Below are positions 1 through 8,464 of a stretch of DNA of 48,857 nt, piece after piece (within the stretch, counting starts at the first letter, position 1; the number at the start of each line of letters is the position of its first letter). Source of the stretch: an uncultured Bartonella sp. (lineage in GTDB: Bacteria; Pseudomonadota; Alphaproteobacteria; Rhizobiales; Rhizobiaceae). The position numbers and the translations under genes are program-made. Where the stretch lies: assembly GCF_945285465.1 (NCBI RefSeq), contig NZ_CALYQK010000010.1, forward strand, positions 1-48,857, written 5' to 3'. The notes under the pieces were generated by a model. That model was not told where the DNA came from. It searched no databases and worked only from the letters and a program-made list of their open reading frames with translations.

Positions 1-535
1 CTACCGAGCATTCCTAAAAGACAACTCCTTATTATATGAAAAGCCCGTAATGGCTACTTGAAGTTGGCAACCATAACGAACTCGTTGAGGCGTATATAAG
101 GACACGCTTTAAGACGTGCAAGAGATGTTGAAAAGATTCATCTGCAAAACTGTACTTTTGATATTTTTTCCGCGATTAAAAGCAGCTTTTTCCAACTAAA
201 AGCACCGTTAATCCAACAGTTTTTCAACCAATCTGGCGCAATATTGGTTTTGATATTACTGGATTTGTGTTTGTTAGCCGGACAAGACGCAATCAACATA
301 TAAACCGGTAAAACCGTATTTGACATGATACGGCAAGAGCAAATAATTCTAATATTAATGGAACCGATAACTTTGCGCTCGATCGGTCACAAAGTAAAAC
401 GATGCGCACAGCTTCGTGACTTGAATATAAACACTTCTTGGATAATTTAGTTATTGTGACTTCTTGGACAAAAGAATTCACCCCCCGAATAGCATGTTGA
501 TCTGAAGCGGAACGCTTCAAAACAGGAGAAATAAA
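1..535. other. Window edge without a convincing gene; leader of the 536 gene
   Basis: No complete gene is supported here. A short open frame from base 2 ends in TGA at 59-61 and could be the last 19 codons of a plus-strand gene that enters from the left, but I cannot identify it. Another frame stays open from about 51 to 130, also unidentified. Just before the next gene there is a perfect 7-bp hairpin, TGAAGCG / CGCTTCA at 503-509 and 513-519 with a GAA loop. It ends five bases before the AGGAG ribosome-binding site at 524-528. Confidence 0.4.
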
Positions 536-841
536 ATGAAGAAGATTCTCGCAGTGTCTTTAGCCGGTCTTTTGGCTGCAGCATCATTGGCATTGACTGC
601 TCAAGCACGCAATGCTTCAGGCGACGGTTCAACTGAAGACAGCTATGTCGAAGGCCAAAAGGCAACCGCGCCGGAAGGAAAAGCGCCGCATGATCATGGC
701 GGCAATGCCGGTCGTCACGAAGGTGATGGCTCGCGTGAAGACAGCTACGTCCCTGACCAGAAAAAAGATTCGCCGTTGGACAAGACAACTATTAAAGACG
801 ACGAAAAGGGCTCTTCCGACGACGGCACACCAAGAAAATAA
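536..841 (+). CDS. Small exported acidic protein with an internal repeat
   Basis: The 101-residue product begins with a classical signal peptide: Lys-Lys, a hydrophobic stretch, and an AQA cleavage site after about residue 24. The mature part of about 77 residues is highly charged, rich in Asp, Glu, Lys, Gly and Ser, with no hydrophobic core, so it is probably disordered in the periplasm. It holds two copies of a motif, GDGS(T/R)EDSYV followed by GQK or DQK, at residues 29-41 and 63-75. The start is supported by AGGAG at 524-528. The gene stands alone, with an intrinsic terminator immediately after it, so it is monocistronic. I do not recognise the family and assign no function. Confidence 0.75.
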   Translation: MKKILAVSLAGLLAAASLALTAQARNASGDGSTEDSYVEGQKATAPEGKAPHDHGGNAGRHEGDGSREDSYVPDQKKDSPLDKTTIKDDEKGSSDDGTPRK

Positions 842-852
842 CTTCAAAAAAT

Positions 853-877
853 GGCGGGTTTTTACCCGCCTCTTTTT
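853..877 (+). terminator. Intrinsic terminator of the 536 gene
   Basis: A perfect 7-bp stem, GGCGGGT / ACCCGCC, with a loop of T residues is followed by TCTTTTTT. It begins 12 bases after the stop codon of the exported repeat protein. Confidence 0.85.
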
Positions 878-1107
878 TGCCTTTAGGCCAAAGACAGATA
901 ATGGTCTTTCAGGCTTGATCCCTGTCGGATGGTCAGGATTGTAAGAAAGCTGCCCACTGCCAAACAAACAATAAAAAGGAAACAAATTTCTGCGCTGTCA
1001 CTCATGAGCACAAGTCAACTCAGCGTTTGGCCCGTTAAATAGTTTTTCTCCGGACAATTTGCCGCACAAACAAACATACGTGATCCTGAAATATAGGTGA
1101 CAGACGG

Positions 1108-1134
1108 CAAAATAAAGAAAACCGCGCTCGGTTT
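1108..1134 (-). terminator. Probable terminator of the LOG-family gene
   Basis: On the minus strand a 6-bp stem (AAACCG / CGGTTT, 4-base loop) runs into a T-rich tail, TTTTCTTTATTTT. It lies about 30 bases beyond the stop of the minus-strand LOG gene. The stem is short, so confidence is moderate. Confidence 0.5.
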
Positions 1135-1165
1135 ACCGATTTTGTTGCACGGGTTTTATTGCTAT

Positions 1166-2008
1166 TCACGCCAAATTGTAGAATTGACGGATGAAATCCC
1201 AACCTTCCTCGGCACTTTCAACATAATTGAATAATTTTGGATCATCCGGTGAAATCATGCCCTGTTCGGCCAAATAATCGACATTTAGCACATTTTTCCA
1301 GAATTCTCGTCCAAACATCAAAACAGGTACGCGTTTCATCCGTCCGGTTTGGATAAGTGTCAGTGATTCGAACAATTCGTCGAGTGTGCCGAAACCGCCC
1401 GGGAAAATCGCAATCACTTTTGCCCGCATGAGAAAATGCATCTTACGCATAGCAAAATAGTGGAAATTGAAGCAAAGTCGGGGTGTTACATAGGGATTGG
1501 GAGCTTGTTCGTGTGGCAAAACGATATTAAGTCCGATGCTTGGGGCACCGACATCGGCAGCACCACGGTTGCCAGCCTCCATGACACCCGGTCCGCCGCC
1601 GGTAATAATAACAAATTCATGGTGGTTGGTTGTTGCCGAATAAAGCGAACAAAGCCGGGCAAATTTTCGCGCTTCGTCATAATAGCGCGATGCTTTCTCC
1701 AAATTTTTCTTTTGTTGTAGCGTTTGTGCCTTTTGCGCCTGTTTGCCCGGTTCGGGAATGCGGGCACCGCCAAACAAAACGACTGTCGATTTTATTCCAT
1801 GTTCAACAAATCCGAACTCCGGTTTCATCAGTTCCAACCCGATTCGTAATGCCCGCAACTCGCGGCGCATCATGAAATCTTCATCAACATAGGCCAAGCG
1901 ATAGGCAGGAGAGCGCGTTTGCGCGGTATCGGGAACCTCATGCACTTTTCGAGCATCTTCTTTAGAATGCGGAAAAGGTGTCCAGCCATTTTTTTCGCCA
2001 TTTGCCAT
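1166..2008 (-). CDS. LOG-family protein (TIGR00730), nucleotide phosphoribohydrolase-like
   Basis: The product belongs to the family once labelled lysine decarboxylase and now known as LOG: cytosolic Rossmann-fold enzymes that remove the base from nucleoside 5'-monophosphates. The diagnostic motifs are present: GGGPGVMEA near residue 137 and PGGFGTLDE near residue 200, which bind the phosphate and carry the catalytic Arg/Glu environment. I prefer the ATG at 2008 (280 residues), which has AAAAGGA about 10 bases upstream. An upstream ATG at 2050 would add 14 residues but has no visible ribosome-binding site. The gene is divergent from dapD, so the two share a short promoter region. The true substrate in this lineage is not known from sequence. 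Confidence 0.85.
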   Translation of the reverse strand: MANGEKNGWTPFPHSKEDARKVHEVPDTAQTRSPAYRLAYVDEDFMMRRELRALRIGLELMKPEFGFVEHGIKSTVVLFGGARIPEPGKQAQKAQTLQQKKNLEKASRYYDEARKFARLCSLYSATTNHHEFVIITGGGPGVMEAGNRGAADVGAPSIGLNIVLPHEQAPNPYVTPRLCFNFHYFAMRKMHFLMRAKVIAIFPGGFGTLDELFESLTLIQTGRMKRVPVLMFGREFWKNVLNVDYLAEQGMISPDDPKLFNYVESAEEGWDFIRQFYNLA

Positions 2009-2106
2009 TTCGGATATGTCCTTTTCATTGACCAACAATGTTTCTTGCATTAGGCCGAAGAGAATAATTGCAGATGCTTTCGACTTACTTAACGGAGATC
2101 TCAGCC

Positions 2107-2955
2107 ATGACCAATTTGCCCCAACTGGAATTAATTATAGAAAATGCGTTTAGTGAGCGCGAAAAAGTCAATAGCTCGACAAAGGGGGAAATACGCGATG
2201 CTGTTGAATGCGTACTCGAGCTTCTCGATAAAGGAAAACTTCGCGTTGCCGAACGCGAAACTGATGGTAACTGGAAAGTCCACCAATGGCTCAAAAAAGC
2301 GGTACTCTTGTCATTCCGGTTAAATCCGATGGCTCTCATTTCCGGCGGCCCTGATCACTCTTGCTGGTGGGATAAGGTGCCTTCGAAGTTTGACGGCTGG
2401 AAAACTGGCGACTTTGAAAATGCCGGCTTTCGTGCCGTCCCGAACGCCATTGTGCGCCGCTCGGCCTATATTGCACCGAGTGTCGTGTTGATGCCATCCT
2501 TTGTCAATATTGGCGCCTATGTCGGTGAAGGAACAATGGTTGACACATGGGCAACCGTTGGCTCTTGTGCGCAAATTGGCAAACATGTCCATCTTTCCGG
2601 TGGTGCGGGCATTGGCGGCGTTCTCGAACCGTTGCAGGCCGGCCCCACAATTATTGAAGACAATTGCTTTATCGGTGCCCGTTCGGAAGTTGTCGAAGGC
2701 TGCATCATACGTGAAGGTGCTGTGCTTGGAATGGGCGTCTTTATCAGCCAGTCAACCAAGATCGTTGACCGTGCCACAGGCCAGATTTCCTATGGCGAAG
2801 TGCCGCCCTATTCTGTTGTTGTTGCCGGCACAATGGCCGGTAAACCCTTTCCCAATGGCGAGCCGGGCCCCAATCTCTATTGTGCTGTTATCGTAAAACG
2901 GGTCGATGAAAAAACCCGCTCGAAAACTTCGGTAAACGAACTATTGCGCGACTGA
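2107..2955 (+). CDS. dapD: 2,3,4,5-tetrahydropyridine-2,6-dicarboxylate N-succinyltransferase
   Basis: DapD transfers succinyl from succinyl-CoA to tetrahydrodipicolinate in the succinylase branch of lysine and meso-diaminopimelate synthesis, feeding peptidoglycan. The 282-residue product has the N-terminal helical domain followed by the left-handed beta-helix, seen as hexapeptide repeats (for example the stretch from about residue 120 with [19 protein letters not shown]). Family length is about 280. The start at 2107 is supported by GGAG at 2094-2097; a longer frame from 2068 would add 13 atypical residues. In many Rhizobiales dapD lies beside argB and the HAD nucleotidase gene. Here lepA and an unrelated gene separate them, so the block has been rearranged. 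Confidence 0.95.
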   Translation: MTNLPQLELIIENAFSEREKVNSSTKGEIRDAVECVLELLDKGKLRVAERETDGNWKVHQWLKKAVLLSFRLNPMALISGGPDHSCWWDKVPSKFDGWKTGDFENAGFRAVPNAIVRRSAYIAPSVVLMPSFVNIGAYVGEGTMVDTWATVGSCAQIGKHVHLSGGAGIGGVLEPLQAGPTIIEDNCFIGARSEVVEGCIIREGAVLGMGVFISQSTKIVDRATGQISYGEVPPYSVVVAGTMAGKPFPNGEPGPNLYCAVIVKRVDEKTRSKTSVNELLRD

Positions 2956-3038
2956 TTGGCCAATCCTTGTTGCACCCCCCTTCTATTAAAAAGCCGAAGG
3001 TGCAATTGCCAAAGCCACGCCGTCGGATGACGCAAATA

Positions 3039-3071
3039 AAAACCGGCTCGACATAATTTCGTGCCGGTTTT
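3039..3071 (+). terminator. dapD: Probable terminator of dapD
   Basis: AAAACCGGC at 3039-3047 and GCCGGTTTT at 3063-3071 form a perfect 9-bp stem about 85 bases after the dapD stop. The T-tract is part of the second arm. No longer T-run follows. Confidence 0.5.
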
Positions 3072-3145
3072 GCTTAGCTGTTGCCATTGTCACGAGAAAT
3101 TGTGAAAAAAGTGAAGAGGTTTGCCCAGTCCACCTTTTTCACAAC

Positions 3146-3190
3146 AAAAAAGAACGCAGCAGAGCATGCGGGGGTATAACTCTGCTGCGT
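3146..3190 (-). terminator. Strong intrinsic terminator on the minus strand
   Basis: A perfect 11-bp stem, ACGCAGCAGAG / CTCTGCTGCGT (3154-3164 and 3180-3190), is followed on the minus strand by a T-rich tail TTCTTTTTTG. It closes a minus-strand transcript. The nearest candidates are the short frame at 3204-3344 or read-through from lepA. Confidence 0.75.
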
Positions 3191-3203
3191 CGGACTCTGA
3201 TCT

Positions 3204-3344
3204 TTAGCAAGACCAAAGTCCAACCGTTATCAGACCGTTGCGGCCCGAAAAACTCGGCTTTTCAAAATTTACGGCAAGGTTATTAGTTGGCTTATTTTTC
3301 TCCGTCAACATCCAATAATCGCACGCCAAGAAAATAATTTTCAT
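3204..3344 (-). CDS. Candidate small protein of 46 residues
   Basis: This is an open frame of 46 codons starting at ATG 3344 and ending TAA just 14 bases before the strong minus-strand terminator. It includes a second in-frame ATG at codon 12 and ends in Leu-Trp-Ser-Cys. A promoter-like TTGTCA-N16-TAGTAT lies upstream at 3379-3406. Upstream of the start only GGA is visible as a weak ribosome-binding site. The frame could equally be chance within a small untranslated RNA. I do not recognise the peptide. Confidence 0.3.
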   Translation of the reverse strand: MKIIFLACDYWMLTEKNKPTNNLAVNFEKPSFSGRNGLITVGLWSC

Positions 3345-3378
3345 TCCGACACTTTATGATTGAGGGGGTAAAATGAAC

Positions 3379-3406
3379 ATACTATGCAAATTGCAATTTA
3401 TGACAA
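3379..3406 (-). promoter_or_regulatory. Promoter-like element for the small minus-strand unit
   Basis: On the minus strand TTGTCA (3406-3401) and TAGTAT (3384-3379) are separated by 16 bases, close to the vegetative sigma consensus. Transcription would start near 3372 and end at the terminator near 3146, giving an RNA of roughly 225 bases. Confidence 0.4.
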
Positions 3407-3675
3407 AAACATCAAAATTCTTCCTCACTTTGTCGGAAAATTAATAATTAAATCGATTAATTTATAAAATAAATCGAATCACAGATCATTTGCCCGCCTT
3501 TTGATTATGACAAAGTTTCAATTTCTGATTGACGACCCGACACGTAAAAACTGGAATTCCATAACGTTGCAACGAAAGTGGTCGACTAAAAAAGGTTTTT
3601 CGCCGGGCAAAAAACACCGCCTTATTTTTCGAGCCCATTTTGTTGTTGCCAATCCTGTTTTGCCGCGAGTAACCG

Positions 3676-5481
3676 CTATTCCGACATTTTTAACGCCTGA
3701 ATAAAGGCTTCTTGGGGAATTTCCACCTTGCCAAATTGGCGCATGCGTTTTTTACCTTCCTTCTGTTTTTCAAGAAGTTTACGTTTGCGGCTGACATCAC
3801 CACCATAACATTTGGCCGTAACATCCTTGCGTAGGGCACGGATATTTTCACGGGCAACAATTTTTCCGCCAATTGCTGCCTGAATCGGTATCTGGAACAT
3901 ATGTTGGGGAATCAGCTCTTTCAATTTTTCACACATTGACCGCCCGCGTTTTTCAGCGGCTGAACGATGCACCAATACCGAAAGCGCATCAACCGGCTCG
4001 CCATTAACCAGAATAGTCATTTTGACCAGATCACCTTCACGATAATCTGTCACATGATAATCAAAAGAGGCATAGCCTTTTGAAATTGATTTCAACCGGT
4101 CATAAAAATCAAAAACAACTTCATTGAGCGGCAGATCATAAGTGACCATTGCCCGTGTACCGACATAGGAAAGATCAATCTGGACACCACGGCGTTCCTG
4201 ACAAAGTTTCAAAATAGCACCAAGATATTCGTCCGGTGACATGATTGTTGCTCGTATCCATGGCTCTTCGATAGACGCGATTTTGACGACATCAGGCATA
4301 TCGGCAGGATTGTGCAGTTCTTTGACCGAACCGTCCGTCATATTCATGCGATAGACAACTGAAGGTGCGGTGGCAATCAGATCAAGGTTGAACTCACGTT
4401 CAAGACGCTCTTCGATAATTTCCAGATGCAGAAGCCCCAAAAATCCGCAGCGAAAGCCGAATCCCAAGGCAGCTGAAGTTTCCATCTCGAAGGAGAAACT
4501 TGCGTCATTCAAGCGAAGTTTGCCCATTGCGGCACGAAGATCGGCAAAATCGGCGGCATCAACCGGAAAAAGCCCGCAAAACACCACCGGCTGAGCCGGT
4601 TTGAAGCCCGGTAAAGCATGATCACAAGGGCGGTGCTCTTCAGTGATTGTATCACCAACGCGGGTATCGGCCACTTCTTTGATTGAAGCGGTGATAAAGC
4701 CGAGTTCTCCCGGACCGAGTGCGTCGATTGCAACCATTTTCGGCGTGAAAACGCCAACCCGTTCAACCGGATATCTGGCGCCTGTACCCATCATGCGAAT
4801 GGTTTGGCCTTTTTTCAAAACACCATCAATCACCCGAACGAGAACAATGACACCCAGATAAGCATCGTACCAGCTATCAACCAGCATGGCTTTGAGCGGT
4901 TTGTTTGCATCTCCTTCTTTGGGAGCCGGCAGTTTGTGAACAATAGCTTCCAAAACCTCGTCAACACCCATACCGGTTTTGGCAGAAATTTCAATGGCAT
5001 CACCGGCATCAATACCGATAACCTCTTCGATCTGCTCTTTCACCCGTTCCGGTTCGGCAGCCGGCAAATCGACCTTATTCAAAACAACGACCAGTTCATG
5101 ATTATTGTCAATTGCCTGATAGACATTGGCAAGCGTTTGCGCTTCAACACCTTGGGAAGCATCAACAACCAGAAGCGAGCCTTCACATGCGGCAAGCGAG
5201 CGCGAAACCTCATAGGCAAAATCGACATGCCCCGGCGTATCAATAAGGTTCAGAATATATGTTTCACCGTTTTTTGCCTTATAGTGCAAGCGCACTGTCT
5301 GGGCTTTTATCGTTATGCCACGCTCGCGCTCGATATCCATCGAATCAAGCACTTGTTCTTTCATTTCCCGCACATCAAGGCCACCGGTCATCTGGATGAG
5401 CCGGTCGGCCAAGGTTGATTTTCCGTGGTCGATATGAGCCACGATGGAAAAATTTCGTATATGGTCGCGATCTATTGTCAT
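3676..5481 (-). CDS. lepA: Elongation factor 4 (LepA), ribosome back-translocase GTPase
   Basis: LepA is a ribosome-binding translational GTPase, cytosolic and membrane-associated, that helps stalled ribosomes under ionic stress. The 601-residue product matches family length. It shows the G1 motif AHIDHGKST near the N-terminus, the RGITIKAQT switch region, DTPGHVDF (G3) and NKVDLP (G4). The C-terminal LepA-specific domain ends with [17 protein letters not shown]. The start at ATG 5481 gives the usual N-terminus; an upstream TTG would add 12 residues and is unlikely. In many bacteria lepA precedes lepB, but here no lepB follows and the gene appears monocistronic. Confidence 0.96.
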   Translation of the reverse strand: MTIDRDHIRNFSIVAHIDHGKSTLADRLIQMTGGLDVREMKEQVLDSMDIERERGITIKAQTVRLHYKAKNGETYILNLIDTPGHVDFAYEVSRSLAACEGSLLVVDASQGVEAQTLANVYQAIDNNHELVVVLNKVDLPAAEPERVKEQIEEVIGIDAGDAIEISAKTGMGVDEVLEAIVHKLPAPKEGDANKPLKAMLVDSWYDAYLGVIVLVRVIDGVLKKGQTIRMMGTGARYPVERVGVFTPKMVAIDALGPGELGFITASIKEVADTRVGDTITEEHRPCDHALPGFKPAQPVVFCGLFPVDAADFADLRAAMGKLRLNDASFSFEMETSAALGFGFRCGFLGLLHLEIIEERLEREFNLDLIATAPSVVYRMNMTDGSVKELHNPADMPDVVKIASIEEPWIRATIMSPDEYLGAILKLCQERRGVQIDLSYVGTRAMVTYDLPLNEVVFDFYDRLKSISKGYASFDYHVTDYREGDLVKMTILVNGEPVDALSVLVHRSAAEKRGRSMCEKLKELIPQHMFQIPIQAAIGGKIVARENIRALRKDVTAKCYGGDVSRKRKLLEKQKEGKKRMRQFGKVEIPQEAFIQALKMSE

Positions 5482-5782
5482 GAAATGCGATTTAGCAAGG
5501 AACGCAAAGAAAGGCAAAGCCGAAATGCATCAATAAAGTCGCGTTCGTGAAAAACATTTGCTTTCCACAAAAACGATCGATTACAAAAATAATCAAGAAC
5601 ACTACCAATTCTTTAGGCTGATAGACTGTTTATTGCCGACAGAAAAATGATCGCCTTTGACAAATCTTCAAAGGCATACAATATGAATAGTTCACGCTAT
5701 TGCTTATCCAAGAACACTTTTTTGCAATTTCGGCCAGACGAACTGTTTGTATTTTACCAATAAAGCAAAGCAAAAAATTGAT

Positions 5783-6682
5783 TTAGACGGCATTGTCTTT
5801 CTTGCGTCTTTTCGGTTTCAATTCGGAAACAAGAATTCCAGCGATAATGAAAAAGGCACCCAGAAGTGCCAGATGGGGCAAACGTTCGCCAGCAATGCGC
5901 CCGACTACTCCGGCCCAGACAGGTTCGCCCGTATAGATAATTGTTGCCCGCGTTGGCGAGACGGATTTTTGTGCCCAATTCATCGTCAACTGGATAAGCG
6001 CACTCATTGCGGCCAAATTGGCTGCGGCCAAAAACCATCCCCATGAAAAGGCCGGGATATGCTCATCATAGAAAGGCATAACGGTAAAAGACAAAATACC
6101 GGCAACATAAAGCTGGACAACGGTGACGCGGCGGCTGTCAACACGACCAGCAAACAGACTGATGAAAACAATTTCTGAAGCTATCGCAAAAGCCGAGATG
6201 AGGGTAAAAAATTCACCTTTTGAAAAAGCCAACCCATCCAATTTTTGTCCGGAGACAAGAAGCAGGCCAACAAACGCAAGGATAACGCCGATTATACTTG
6301 TCAGGTGTGGGCGTTTTCGTAAAATCATCCATTGCATGAGTGGCACCAACGGCACATAGATAGCGGTTATAAACGCTGATTGGCTGCTTGCGATAGTCTT
6401 CAATCCTGCCGTTTGAAGGCTGTAGCCAAGAAAAATCGGAATACCGATAACTATTCCGGCAAAAAGGTCATGAAGTGTCAGGTTTCTAAGACTACGCCAA
6501 AACAGGATGCTGGCAAAAATACCTGCCAAAATAAATCGAAAGCCGACAAAAAAAAGCGGCCCACTCGTGCGCATTGCCATGTGGATAATAAGAAATGTTG
6601 TTCCCCAAAGAAAGGTAATACCGATCAAGGCAAGTTCTTCTCTGGTAATTAAGAAAATTCGCTTTTTCCCACTATCAACCAT
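5783..6682 (-). CDS. DMT-superfamily (EamA) permease
   Basis: This 299-residue inner-membrane protein has two EamA repeats and roughly ten hydrophobic segments. The N-terminal ELALIGITFLWGTTF and the central SSQSAFITAIYVPLVPL are typical of drug/metabolite exporters. The C-terminus is short and basic (PKRRKK), consistent with a cytoplasmic tail. Its ATG overlaps the end of the upstream HAD phosphatase gene by 8 bases, so it is translated from the argB-HAD transcript. The transported compound cannot be told from sequence. The operon context hints at export of an amino acid or a nucleoside-related product, but that is inference. Confidence 0.85.
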   Translation of the reverse strand: MVDSGKKRIFLITREELALIGITFLWGTTFLIIHMAMRTSGPLFFVGFRFILAGIFASILFWRSLRNLTLHDLFAGIVIGIPIFLGYSLQTAGLKTIASSQSAFITAIYVPLVPLMQWMILRKRPHLTSIIGVILAFVGLLLVSGQKLDGLAFSKGEFFTLISAFAIASEIVFISLFAGRVDSRRVTVVQLYVAGILSFTVMPFYDEHIPAFSWGWFLAAANLAAMSALIQLTMNWAQKSVSPTRATIIYTGEPVWAGVVGRIAGERLPHLALLGAFFIIAGILVSELKPKRRKKDNAV

Positions 6683-7355
6683 TCAGCCTGCCTATCAGGC
6701 TATGAAGAAAAACATCAAGTTGCGGAACAGTTATGTCAACAAAAGGAGGATTTTCTTTCGTTTCCCCGCCTCCTACCCATAGAGTGGTCATGCCCAATTT
6801 TTTGCTGGCCGCAATATTGGCAAGACTATCTTCAAACATTGCGGTTTTTTCCGGTAAAATTGAAAAATGGCCTAAAAACCGGTTATAGGCCTGCGGAAAG
6901 GGCTTAGGCAAAAAATCGGTAAAAGTGACATCATAAATGCCATCGAAACACCGGGTTAAACCTCTATGCGCCAAAACCCGTTCGGCGTGGGCACGATCTG
7001 CGTTGGTAAATATGAATTTTCGCCCGGGCAAAAGCGAAATATCTTTAGCAAGTTGGTAGTTTGGCTTTAGCGCCGAATAGTCGATATTATGGACATCTTT
7101 AAGATAATCATCGGCATCGACAAAATATTCTTCAATCATTCCCCACAATGCACCGCCATAGGTATCACGGAAATGGCGGCGAAGACGCTTGACCTCTTCG
7201 TCATCATCTATCTCAAGCTGCTTTTTGACATAGGCGCTGATGCGTTTGTCGATCTGTGCCCAAAGGCCGCTCACACGCGGATAAAGTGTGTCGTCAAGAT
7301 CAAATACCCAAACATTAACGGATTTAAGTCGAGCCGCTTGCTTGTTGTCTGTCAT
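6675..7355 (-). CDS. HAD-family pyrimidine 5'-nucleotidase
   Basis: The 226-residue cytosolic phosphatase has the haloacid dehalogenase motif I DLDDT with nucleophile Asp19 and acid/base Asp21, motif II near FTNADRAH, and motif III/IV near FEDSLANI. This matches the pyrimidine 5'-nucleotidase subfamily (TIGR01993), often found beside argB in Rhizobiales. Its start codon overlaps the argB stop in an ATGA arrangement, indicating translational coupling. It is predicted to dephosphorylate UMP/CMP-like nucleotides or act as a house-cleaning phosphatase. The exact substrate is inferred from family only. Confidence 0.88.
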   Translation of the reverse strand: MTDNKQAARLKSVNVWVFDLDDTLYPRVSGLWAQIDKRISAYVKKQLEIDDDEEVKRLRRHFRDTYGGALWGMIEEYFVDADDYLKDVHNIDYSALKPNYQLAKDISLLPGRKFIFTNADRAHAERVLAHRGLTRCFDGIYDVTFTDFLPKPFPQAYNRFLGHFSILPEKTAMFEDSLANIAASKKLGMTTLWVGGGETKENPPFVDITVPQLDVFLHSLIGRLNG

Positions 7356-8257
7356 GGTACAATCAACGTGCCTGCACCGCGTTCTGTAAACAGTTCAAGA
7401 AGCACAGAATGGGCTGTTTTACCGTTCAATATAACGACACCTTCAACACCCCGATCAATAGCTTCGATACAAGTTTCGACTTTGGGAATCATGCCACCGG
7501 AAATTGTGCCATCGGCCATGAGCTTTTTGCATTGTTCGACGGTTAATTCTTTATAGAGCACATCATCTTTACTGAGCACACCTGGAACATCTGTCAAAAA
7601 CAACAGACGCTTGGCTTTTAGTGCACCGGCAATTGCACCGGCAAAAACATCGGCATTGATATTATAAGTATTGCCATCACGTCCCGGTGCAACAGGTGCA
7701 ATGACGGGTATCATTTCTGAGCGGGCAAGCAGATCGAGCAAGGTACGGTCAACCTCTACCGGTTCACCAACAAAGCCGAGATCAAGAATGCGCTCGATAT
7801 TGGAATCGGGGTCTATAACTTTCTTTTGGGCTTTTTTTGCAAAAACCATGTTGCCGTCTTTTCCGCAAAGACCGATTGCCCATTCTCCTTCCGCATTGAT
7901 CATGGCAACAATTTCTTTGTTAATCGACCCTGCCAACACCATCTCGACAATTTCAACAGTTTTTGCGTCGGTAACACGAAGCCCGCCCTCGAACTTCGAT
8001 TCAATACCCATTTTGCCAAGGAGCTTAGCTATTTGCGGACCACCGCCATGAACAACAATAGGATTAATTCCCGATTGCTTGAGAAGGGCAATATCGCGGG
8101 CAAAAGCACGCCCCAATTCCGGGTCACCCATAGCATGACCGCCATATTTTACCACAACCGTTTTATTTTCATACTTTTGCATATATGGCAGTGCTGCAGA
8201 AAGCAACGCGGCCTGCTTTTCGGCAACCTCAACCGCGCTCGTTGTCGTGTCGTTCAT
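7352..8257 (-). CDS. argB: Acetylglutamate kinase
   Basis: ArgB phosphorylates N-acetylglutamate in the second step of arginine synthesis. The 301-residue protein belongs to the amino-acid kinase family. KYGGHAM at residues 37-43 provides the ATP-phosphate lysine, and HGGGP at 70-74 forms the glycine-rich substrate loop. Both are intact, as is the C-terminal [23 protein letters not shown] stands about 9 bases before the ATG. The gene leads an overlapping three-gene operon (argB, HAD nucleotidase, EamA permease) and is divergent from prpE. The long N-terminal helix is typical of arginine-inhibited hexameric forms, so feedback control by arginine is likely but not proven. Confidence 0.95.
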   Translation of the reverse strand: MNDTTTSAVEVAEKQAALLSAALPYMQKYENKTVVVKYGGHAMGDPELGRAFARDIALLKQSGINPIVVHGGGPQIAKLLGKMGIESKFEGGLRVTDAKTVEIVEMVLAGSINKEIVAMINAEGEWAIGLCGKDGNMVFAKKAQKKVIDPDSNIERILDLGFVGEPVEVDRTLLDLLARSEMIPVIAPVAPGRDGNTYNINADVFAGAIAGALKAKRLLFLTDVPGVLSKDDVLYKELTVEQCKKLMADGTISGGMIPKVETCIEAIDRGVEGVVILNGKTAHSVLLELFTERGAGTLIVP

Positions 8258-8441
8258 AAATCGCTCTCCTCAAAAGCCAAAAATAGCTATAAATGCCTCT
8301 ATAACAGCAATAGATCTCTTTGACTAAAACTTTTAACGCTCAACAATGCTTTCACGTTATCGCAAAGAAATGTATTTTTCCATCGGAACAATTTAACACT
8401 AGACAAGAATTTTTTACTCGCTAGATTTCGTTATGGAGGAA

Positions 8442-8464
8442 TTTGCAAACTGGGAGGTTGCATA
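8442..8464 (+). promoter_or_regulatory. Possible PccR-type operator overlapping the prpE ribosome-binding site
   Basis: TTTGCAAA (8442-8449) and GTTGCATA (8457-8464) lie in tandem immediately before the prpE ATG, flanking its GGGAGG. A similar pair occurs between pccR and pccB (14385-14406). PccR/ScfR-type regulators are reported to bind TTTGCAAA-type repeats. Assignment rests on this resemblance only. Confidence 0.4.

Larger units (their letters stand above)
2956..3675. other. 720-bp region between dapD and lepA
   Basis: No large gene is present. The stretch holds a terminator-like hairpin after dapD and a second inverted repeat, TGTGAAAAA / TTTTTCACA at 3101-3109 and 3135-3143. A compact minus-strand unit (promoter, short open frame, strong terminator) occupies about 3145-3406. 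From about 3410 to 3500 the sequence is very AT-rich with nothing recognisable. A 67-codon plus-strand frame running into the end of lepA looks like chance. Confidence 0.5.

Noticed and set aside
3501-3704. 67-codon plus-strand frame before lepA end
   Set aside because: It overlaps the lepA 3' end, lacks a ribosome-binding site and has no recognisable features.
4804-5418. 204-codon plus-strand frame inside lepA
   Set aside because: Entirely antisense to lepA, with shadow composition (Phe/Asn/Ile rich); lepA is certain.
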